Source: Massospora cicadina (Eukaryota > Entomophthoromycota > Entomophthoromycetes > Entomophthorales > Entomophthoraceae). Taken from it: a stretch of DNA of 64,000 nt. A model generated the notes under the pieces. That model saw nothing but the letters and a program-made list of their open reading frames with translations. It did not search any database and was not told the origin of the DNA. This document shows positions 57,066-64,000 of this stretch, in pieces; within the stretch, counting starts at the first letter, position 1; each line of letters starts with the position of its first letter. The translations under genes and the position numbers were made by a program. The stretch is from NCBI GenBank assembly GCA_022478985.1, contig JAKSZP010018512.1, positions 118,409 through 182,408 on the forward strand. The letters are read 5' to 3'.

Positions 57066-57986
57066 CCCCCAGATATCTAAGTTTACAGATTAACCTGATA
57101 CGGCTTACGCTTTATCAAACTACCTAAACATGTTTCGGTACGCAGCTTTTTATCGACTCCGTTTTTACACCTCGGTTTTTATAAAACAATTAAATTATTT
57201 TGTCATGGTCACTTACCTTCACTTGATTTATCGGGTCGGTTACAACTTTTAAACTTACCGCTGACCATTGTTCACCCTCAATATTTGAACTTACCGCTGA
57301 CCATTGTTCACCCTCAATATTTGAACTTACCGCTGACCATTGTTCACCCTCAATAAATTTACCCCTCTGTCACCTTTATCGCTTAACCTTGGTCAAGTTA
57401 AACCACCTTAAGTTGATATATTACCCACGCTTTTTACACGTTTAATGCCCATCCCCCAAAATTAAGTTCCCTGACCTAGTTTTGGCGACCCCTTGGGTTT
57501 AATATCAACCGCCCAACTTGGGGGTTTAACTTTGGTGCCCTCGGTTCTATAAGCTAGCTTACCAAGCTAGCTTACGCGGCTTTCTATTTAATACGGTCGG
57601 GGTGACTATTTACCCCAATGTTTAACTTTAGTTGGTTTGGATATTAGACGGGTATTTGATCAAAATAATTCTAACTCAAAACCCCTAAATGCCGAAGTTT
57701 CGTTTACGGCATCCCGAGGTTGTCAAGGTGCTTTTTGGCCCAACATCTTTTTTTGGGAGGTTGGGGATCCCTTTCAACTCAACTTTACAATTAGCGTTAC
57801 GGGCGCGGGTTCATATTAAGCTTTGATCGCATTTTTCCCATTGGAAGCTTGTAGGCGTAGAGTTTGGGTTGGGCGGCGCTTAAAAGCTCACCCAATTAAG
57901 TTTAGATTATCGAACGTTACAATTTCCTCACCGTAACTTTTAGCCCAAACTTGCGGGTAGTTTTGACCCCGCTTCCACACCGGCAG
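57066..57986 (+). other. Upstream region of the reductase gene, first exon not located
   Basis: CpG-rich relative to the rest of the window. A frame from ATG 57690 codes 45 Arg-rich residues (MPKFRLRHPEVVKV...) before a stop and might contribute a mitochondrial presequence through splicing. This is speculative, and no donor can be fixed. cacaccggcag at 57976-57986 is a good 3' splice site candidate. Confidence 0.3.
57252..57356 (+). repeat. Three 35 bp tandem repeats
   Basis: aacttaccgctgaccattg opens each of three essentially identical units at 57252, 57287 and 57322. They lie about 700 bp upstream of the reductase coding region. Confidence 0.9.
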
Positions 57987-59493
57987 TTCAGAAGGTTCCT
58001 CAGAAGGTTCCAGTCGTTGGGTACCTCAAGCCCAACCGAAGATTTTTCCGGGGAGGCGGTGGGGCGGGCGCTGGTGTTTGAGGAGTATGGGCCTCCGGTA
58101 GAGCGCCTGAGGTGAGTTGGTTTTTTAGGCGGCTACAAAAGCTCGCCTTAAAGTTCACATCTGCTCCTCTGCTACGCTCTCCGTTTACTTGTTTCGTTCG
58201 CTTTGATCTATATATACCCGTTGCGTTTGAGCTTTACGGGTGCGTTTGCATTTTAATGGGCCTAGTTGAACCGGTATCGGGTTATGATGCTAAATGGAAC
58301 TTGGTTAGCATCCGGCGCTATGAGCGGAGGGCACCCGAGGCCGACGAGCTGGAAATCCGGTTCCTGGCGGCGCCCGTCAACCCCTCGGACATCAACCAGA
58401 TCGAGGGGGTGTACCCGAAGCCGCCCCGGTTCGTGCCGGGGTTCGGGGCGGTGGGAGGGGATGAGGGGGTGGCCCAGGTTGTGCGGGTGGGCTCCGCCAT
58501 TGAGCACGCGTTTTCTCCCGGCCAGTGGGTTCTACCCGCCAAGCCTGGTTTTGGTAGGGTTTTGTTTTTATGCAAGTTGATCCCTTTTAACCCTTTACGT
58601 GGGGTTTAATGTTGGCCCGTTTGTGGGTGGTTGCCCTTATCTTAGCCTGGTAACCCTTCATTAGGGACCTGGCGAACGTTTGCCACCTTAAGCGCGAGTT
58701 TGGTTCAAGCCCTCCCGTGCAAACCGAACGGCATCAGTTTAGCCCAGGCGGCTACGCTGAGCGTCAACCCCTGCACCGCGTATCGGCTGCTCATTGACTT
58801 TGGAAAGGTTCCCAAAGGTACCCGCCGTAGCTGCCAACCAACTCCGAATAGGGGGTTACGTCATCCAAAACGGCGCCAACTCTGGGGTTGGGCGTATGGT
58901 CATCCAGCTGTGCAGGCTATGGGGGCTCCGGTCCATCAATATCGTCCGGGAGAGGTGAGGTTGACGGTGAAAGCTTATCGTTTAGGCCCCAACTTGAACT
59001 GCTGAGGGAGGAGTTAAGGGGGTTGGGGGCCGACCACGTCGTCTCGGACGTGGAATTGCGCGATCCGGAAACGCGGGGGAGGCTAAAGCGCCTGGAGCCC
59101 GCTTTGGGGTTGAACTGCGTTGGGGGGAGGGTGGTGACGGAGATGGTGCGGCTTTTGGCCCCCGGGGCCGCCCTCGTCACCTACGGTGGGATGAGCCGTG
59201 AGCCCGTCACCCTACCAACCTCGCTGCTGATTTTCAACAAGCTCACGTTCAAGGGGTTTTGGATGACGCGGTGGCTCGACGAATGCTATCTAGCCGACCC
59301 TGCGCCCCGCCACGCCATGCTGGAAGCTTTGGTCAACTTGATGGGCTCCAATCAACTCCGCCCACCCCCGCATCGGGAGTTGAGTTGGGGGGACCAGCTT
59401 GCCGACCCGGACCTCCTCGCGAAGTGCCTCCAGGCCTTCCAAAGGCCCGCCCCCGGCTCCTTTTCGCCCCCGAAGCCCATCTTTATTTTGTAG
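57987..59493 (+). CDS. ETR1: Mitochondrial enoyl-[ACP]/trans-2-enoyl-CoA reductase, start not located
   Basis: NADPH-dependent reductase of mitochondrial fatty acid synthesis (MDR superfamily). Exons 57987-58111, 58309-58553, 58665-58817, 58852-58954 and 58986-59493 keep one frame of 377 codons to TAG, close to the usual family length. Visible features are RALVFEEYGPPVERL, NPSDINQIEGVYP with the catalytic Tyr, GAVGGDEGVAQVV, GTWRTFATLSA, AATLSVNPCTAYRLL, the nucleotide-binding VIQNGANSGVGRMVIQLC, LRSINIVRERPQLE, LNCVGGRVV, YGGMSREPVTLPTS and FKGFWMTRW. The Arg-rich RQFRRFLRRFQSLG at the start suits a mitochondrial presequence. Introns are 197, 111, 34 and 31 nt; the last two are very short. 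No ATG is in frame between the upstream stop near 57903 and 57987, so an upstream exon is likely. The gene is GC- and CpG-rich and appears intact. Confidence 0.88.
58112..58308 (+). other. Intron in the reductase gene (197 nt)
   Basis: GTGAGT...TTAG with a tgctaaat branch-point-like element about 18 nt before the acceptor. Joining ag|c preserves the frame (phase 2). Confidence 0.8.
58818..58851 (+). other. 34 nt intron in the reductase gene
   Basis: GTACCC...AATAG. Removing it gives IDFGKVPKGGYVIQNGANSG, which aligns without gap to the family. Retaining it shifts the frame. Confidence 0.75.
58955..58985 (+). other. 31 nt intron in the reductase gene
   Basis: GTGAGG...TTTAG. Removing it gives INIVRERPQLELLREELRGL, the conserved family sequence with no gap. 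Confidence 0.8.
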
Positions 59494-59681
59494 GGGCCGC
59501 TAGGTTGATTGCTAATTTCAATTAAATGAATACTTAAAGCATAATTGGTTTTATCATGCCCAACCATCCTTATAGGTTTAGCAGATTTAATCGTCCAGCA
59601 TTGTAGTTATGGTTTGATCTAAGCTTACTAGGGTATTGTAACCTAAATCTCACTTTACGATATAGATTCCACTTTGATCGA
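59494..59681 (+). other. 3' flank of the reductase gene
   Basis: 188 bp between the stop codon and the A4 LTR. taattttcaattaaatg-like AT-rich sequence near 59510-59530 could hold polyadenylation signals. Nothing else recognised. Confidence 0.4.
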
Positions 59682-60214
59682 TGCCGGGATTCCTACCCGA
59701 ATTGAAGCTTCGGATGTGGTGGCCGACGGGAATCGATCCGACCAAATCACACAGTCATTGGTTGGGGATTATCCCCAATTAAATTCATTGGCTCTCGAAG
59801 GCGGGGATCAGCCCCGACTTATACGGTCGACTATTGCTTTCTCGGAGCTTCCTAATTTCGGGATGCCAACTCGATCCGTACGGCAAGCGAACCCTATCCG
59901 ACCGAGTTAATTGGCTTGCCGCAGAATCCCCGATTTGATATAATTCATAGACCTTTGCTTGGATTTTGACTGAAACCCCACCCCAATTTCCCTTAGGTTG
60001 CAGATTCTAAACGAATATTTATCCTTCTTTTCACAATTTTAAGTTAAAATTGGTCCACATTTTATTAGGGATTACCACTCCAGATATAGCATCCGGAGTA
60101 AAGAACTTTTTGACTGAGGAAAGTAAAAAAGGTATATTCCATCCCCCAGGGGCTTCGGGTCCCCTGGCCTTAAAATTATCAACGGATAGTGGTAACGCAC
60201 CCGTGATCCCAGCA
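59682..60214 (+). repeat. 5' LTR of A4
   Basis: 533 bp, TGCCGGGAT...ATCCCAGCA (near-perfect inverted ends). It aligns with the A2 LTRs throughout but retains CpG where A2 has TpG or CpA. Confidence 0.85.
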
Positions 60215-60218
60215 AAAC

Positions 60219-60232
60219 TGGTGCTCCCCGCC
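60219..60232 (+). promoter_or_regulatory. Primer binding site of A4
   Basis: TGGTGCTCCCCGCC, four bases after the LTR, followed by aggtacaccccgagttc as in A2. Confidence 0.75.
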
Positions 60233-60276
60233 AGGTACACCCCGAGTTCACGGTGAAGATATAAAATAAAATTATA

Positions 60277-61350
60277 ATGAACAATACCAATTCAGCATCC
60301 ATCTCTTTTTAGATCAAGGATACCTTAAACTCTTGACTAATTTATCCGCTATGATACGCGGGATGGAGCAACAAATTCTTACCCTCGAGCATCCCCAACT
60401 CAAACTTCAATTTCTTACCCTCGAGCATCCCCAACTCAAACTTCAGGATGCAACTACTGAGCTCAAAAGTGAAATTTGGCAGTTATCCCCACTCGTTGCC
60501 ATCAGATTGGCCCTTCATGCCACCCATGACTGGGTAGACTCAGTAGCTAAGGATATCAACCCCTTACAAAATCAAGCGGATGCCCTCCGCCCTTAAGAAA
60601 CGTCCAGCAATAGCCGTTCCTCTTTAGGTAAAAATGTCCCCTGATGTCAGTTCACATTGTTCAGCCTTTAACCTTCCCAGTGGCCCAAACTTAAATTCAA
60701 AGGGAAGTATGTCCCAGGTGAAGGGAGCAGTTTCGCTTTCTTATTCTGTTATGAAAGTGCTATGGAGGAGGCCACTGGCACCCAACATCTCAAACACCTG
60801 TCTTAGTCACATAGCTCAAGGCATCATGGTACCTCAACTAATGCATTGCCGGACTTGGGATGATGCCAAGCCTGCCTTGCTTTGGGAACTTGGGAGCGAC
60901 CTAACTTTATCCAACCAAAAGCAAACTACTAGGGGTATAAGCCTTAATCGGGGAGCAACCACCACTGAGTTTGCTCACCGTTTTTACCTTGAAGCTCAAA
61001 GGTTGGTTGCAGGAAAATGGCTTACTTTAGATGATACTAGCGCTGCTTCATTTTTAGCATTTAGAAATATACCTAACATTCTACTTTATCTTAAAGTGGT
61101 GAAGTCTAACTAGACATCTCTCTTCCATATCAAAGAGCTGGTTTGGAGATTCTGGCCAACCTACTCAAACCTACCAAGACCACAAAATTTAATAATAACA
61201 AGCCTCAGCCCCAAGTACTAGCGGTTACACCCCCATGTTGCCTACACCTGAATTATACTGCACCCATTGCAAAAGAACCAATCACACTATAGACTTTTAT
61301 CGCATCCTTCAATATAGGTTGAAAAGGATCAGTCAGTATAGGGCAAGAGG
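60277..61350 (+). pseudogene. A4 gag without the collagen-like part
   Basis: Begins MNNTNSASISF then stop. A heptad-rich segment (60333-60596) contains a perfect tandem duplication of about 35 bp at 60374-60444 (LTLEHPQLKLQ twice). Capsid-like sequence at 60721-61113 includes GIMVPQLMHCRTWDDAKPAL and WELGSDLTLSNQKQTTRGIS. The zinc knuckle at 61259-61300 reads CTHCKRTNHTIDFY, the last Cys replaced by Tyr. Compared with A1-A3, the Gly-X-Y segment is deleted near 60597. Confidence 0.8.
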
Positions 61351-61689
61351 CTCCCTATGCTTACAGGAATCAAGTGCTTCAAGACCCTTGTTCCAGCTCA
61401 AGCTCTATTCCCAGCACTTCAGGATATTTTGTGTTAGCTGCACCTGTAGAAGTTGAAATACCTCTTTCGATTCAAGGCAATGAAAAACTCCAGCTTCCTT
61501 AAATTTATGTCGGGCAGTTACCCAAAGAAATTCTGGCAGTTAGCCCTTCTATGGAAAGCCAAGCACTGGCAGATAAAACTTTTAAAAGCATTGAACAGCC
61601 CCAAGCTTGGCTGCAGTAAAATCCTCCGCTGGCTTTGCTACAAATCCCTAATGGCAGTTTACTTGCTGTTAATTTCTAGTTCAGATCTT

Positions 61690-61960
61690 TGGTGGTTCGA
61701 GTTGAGGTAGTTGTACATAAGGTTAAAGTCCTGGAGATAATTGACACCAGTTCCCCGGTTAACATTTCCTCCCAACTTATCCAGAAGATAAAAATGGCTC
61801 CCAACTTGTTTCATGAAGCTGAATATGGGATGGCCGGTAATCAGTCAACTAAGGCAATGGGAGCATATTCTGCTTTACCCCTTCGATTTGGGAAAGCTTT
61901 TAGTTATATTCCCCACCGTTGCATTGGAAAATGATAATTATGCATTGCTTATTGGGTTCA
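61690..61960 (+). pseudogene. A4 aspartic protease
   Basis: VRVEVVVHKVKVLEIIDTSS followed by PVNISSQL is the active-site block (D-T-S). Then MAPNLFHEAEYGMAGNQSTK and LPLRFGKAFSYIP lead to a frameshift before the ILG-like end. Conserved with A2 and A3. Confidence 0.75.
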
Positions 61961-62129
61961 ACTGATGCAGGGTTTAACTTCATCAACCACAAATAAAAAT
62001 ACCTGTCCCTACTAGGTATCAGATCCCATTAATATTCAAACATCCCATCAAAAGTAAAAGAGCCTCAAAAAATGGACATGCCTCCTCAAATACCCATCCT
62101 CCATTTGCAAAATTGAATACCAGTTTTAG

Positions 62130-62450
62130 GGGGAAAATTAATTTACCCCCAGAGGCTGTGGATGCCAAAGATGGGATCCCTCTGTATGCCCCTCATCCAT
62201 TCACTATACCCTCCAGCTCACAAGTTATTGTGGATACGGGGAGCCAGATTCTCATCCCTCCTAATCAAACTTTGAAACTATGTGGACACCCAAACTTTTC
62301 AATCAAAGAAGCGTTGACCTTCCCAGGGATTTTGGATCCTGCCTATGGTAAACTATAGCTATTATATTAAGGAACTTAACAAATGAAACCCTACAAGTCT
62401 TGGTATGCCCCTATTGCTTATATAAAACTATGCTATAATGAGAATATTGG
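62130..62450 (+). pseudogene. A4 dUTPase-like domain
   Basis: Clearest copy. EAVDAKDGIPLYAPHPFTIP is motif 1 with the conserved DG.pLYA. SQVIVDTGSQILIPPNQT is the TG..i.iP strand of motif 2. TFPGILDPAYG is motif 3, keeping Asp and Tyr. After a one-base frameshift, IAIILRNLTNETLQVLV is the strand with the conserved Asn. The Ser of the family RSGL block is not clearly present, and a motif 5 is not seen. A trimeric fold is expected from the family. Its place is after the protease and before RT. Confidence 0.7.
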
Positions 62451-62679
62451 TGACGTGGGCTGTTTTAGCTCATTACAGGTTTTAGGATTAGTCCCCTACC
62501 CACCATCACTCTGTTCAAAAGCATGATAGGAGATAATCTTACCCTTAACAAACACCAGAACGTCAAAGACCTCCTTGAGGGGTATGGCAATAATTTTCCT
62601 TGGGACCAAAGGCTACATGTAAATATCTTGAGTAAATTACCAAATTGAGACTGAGGCTCACCCTCCATTTAAACCCTGG

Positions 62680-63490
62680 CCATACCAAAAATCCAAAGTA
62701 GAGGAAGTTCAAATGGCCTTAGAGTTACAGCAACTGTTGAAGGCCAGTTTACTAGTGCCTTCTAAAAGCCCATGGGCTTCCCTACTCTTATTAATTCAGA
62801 AGAGGGATGTGGCCACCATGAATCAATGGATAATTGCTGCCTCAATTCTATTACATGAAATGACAGCTAACCATTACCACATATAGATAATTCCTTGCGC
62901 CTGATGTTGGGTCCCACTATTTATTGGCTATGGATCTCACCAGCGTGTACTGGCAAGTTGACTTTTCACTGGAAGATCATGAAAAATGCGCTCTCATCTT
63001 GAGTGAAGGGTTAATCAAACCCACTCAAATGCCTCAGGAGTTATGTAATGACCCTTCTATCTTCCAACGTGCCATGGATGGACTCTTGGGTGATTTAAAA
63101 TGCTCCTGTGTGCTTGTTTATCTAAATGATATTACTGTTTTTTATAGAACCTTTACTGAACATCTAAACTGCCTCAGGCAAATCTTTCAACGGTTACAGC
63201 AATATTTGTTAAAATAAAGCTATCAAAATTCTCTTTCCTTCAGAGTGAGATGGATTTTTTGGGACATGAGTTAAGTAAAGCTGGAATATCCCCAATGGAT
63301 GACAAGGTCCTGGTCATTGTTAAGATTCCCCCTCTAAATTCCTACAAGATGTACAAGTTTTCTCAGGGATGGTGGGATATTACCACCAGTTTATTCCCAC
63401 TTTGCAGACACCTCCAAGCATCTAGTGTAATAACTGAAAGAAAGGAATATCCTTTCAATGGAAAGAAGAGCAACGTCAGGCCTTTGACCT
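62680..63490 (+). pseudogene. A4 reverse transcriptase
   Basis: LELQQLLKASLLVPSKSPWA, then AMDLTSVYWQVDFSLEDHEK, IKPTQMPQELCNDPSIFQRA and VLVYLNDITVFY, in which the first Asp of the catalytic pair is Asn. MDFLGHELSKAGISPMDDKV follows in another frame. Stops near 62886 and 63217. Confidence 0.85.
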
Positions 63491-64000
63491 AATATGCATC
63501 GCTCTCTCCCACTCTCCAGTACTTATTCACCCAAATTTTGATAAACCATTTCTCCTCTTTACTGATGCTAATGATATAGCCATCAGAGCTATACTATCTA
63601 AGCATGACAAAAACTTATTGGACCATCCTATCACCTACATTAGCAAGACCTTAACCAGAGCCAAATGCAACTATAGCATTAAGAAAAGCAAATGCTTGGC
63701 TTTCCTAGTGGCTATTAGAAATCTCTGACCTTATTTACATAGTAAACATTTCACCATAATTACTGACCATGCCTCCTTGCTATAGCTACAGCAAATGAAG
63801 GACCCTGATGGGAGATTAGCCCGATGGGCATTAAAAACTTCAAAGCTATAACTTTTCCATTATTCATCAACCAGGGCTCATACACCAAAATGTGGATTGT
63901 TGATACCAGATTCCCATATTAACTTTAACTGACCCTGAAGGAAATCAACTCTAAAACCTCCTAACACAATTGTATTTATAGAAGGATAAATTCCCAAACC
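63491..64000 (+). pseudogene. A4 RNase H, runs off the window
   Basis: FDLICIALSHSPVLIHPNFD, FLLFTDANDIAIRAILSKHD, LDHPITYISKTLTRAKCNYS, FTIITDHASLL, then MKDPDGRLARWALKTSKL. The first catalytic Asp is in the normal TDAND context. Several stops. Integrase and 3' LTR lie beyond 64000. Confidence 0.8.

Larger units (their letters stand above)
59682..64000 (+). mobile_element. Element A4, family A Ty3/gypsy, cut by window end
   Basis: The 5' LTR is followed by primer site, gag, zinc knuckle, protease, dUTPase-like domain, RT and the first part of RNase H in the same order as A2 and A3. It is the best copy for the protease-dUTPase junction. The collagen-like stretch is missing here: the coiled-coil part ends at 60597 and the capsid part begins soon after. 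Numerous stops and frameshifts. Confidence 0.85.

Noticed and set aside
1..64000. CRISPR arrays, operons, ribosome binding sites, rRNA genes
   Set aside because: Nothing of the kind is seen; the window is eukaryotic with introns and retrotransposons, and the tandem repeats found have no spacer structure.

Overview
This is a eukaryotic, transposon-dominated window. I find only one credible host gene, at 57987-59493, a spliced mitochondrial enoyl-(ACP/CoA) reductase (ETR1/MECR type) whose first exon I cannot place. Chromodomain Ty3/gypsy elements (chromoviruses), Tad/L1-like LINEs with a CCHC ORF1, and this gene are most consistent with a repeat-rich filamentous fungus. That is an inference; nothing here fixes the species. 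Nearly every transposon frame carries stops and frameshifts, so those entries are marked pseudogene.

Layout. 1-2640: no gene, two diverged direct copies of a ~330 bp repeat. 2685-4365: chromovirus fragment (+). 4366-8940: LINE-1copy (-) with ORF1 zinc knuckle, endonuclease, reverse transcriptase (RT) and C-terminal zinc motif. 8941-11880: 3' half of a chromovirus (+) with integrase, chromodomain, polypurine tract and LTR. 12790-15300: very old LINE (-) carrying a 135 bp tRNA-derived SINE with a perfect 13 bp target-site duplication (TSD). 16250-16925: gypsy integrase remnant (-). 16928-19715: 5' part of element A1 (+). 19716-27023: full-length element A2 (-). 27025-29071 plus 55038-56130: an old dispersed repeat and an old gypsy that hosts everything between. 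29072-55032: element A3 (+), split by other insertions. 56656-57356: tandem repeats and a dispersed repeat. 57987-59493: ETR1. 59682-64000: element A4 (+), running off the window.

The region 29072-55032 is one nested stack that can be read from TSDs. A3 (TSD CCCTC) has element B (-, 29303-43182) in its 5' LTR. B holds full-length element C (30653-36732, TSD ACGCC) and a solo LTR (41563-42994, TSD GCCAT). A3's 3' LTR holds a 2.2 kb non-autonomous LTR element E (49508-51683) and a 5'-truncated LINE (52204-54992).

The most unusual content is family A (A1-A4): non-chromodomain Ty3/gypsy elements whose gag region contains a collagen-like Gly-X-Y stretch next to a coiled coil, and whose pol carries a dUTPase-like domain between protease and RT. 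Other points of interest are a probable self-primed non-autonomous element (E), a gene-centred zone in which repeats keep CpG while their copies elsewhere have lost it, and two introns of 34 and 31 nt in the reductase gene.
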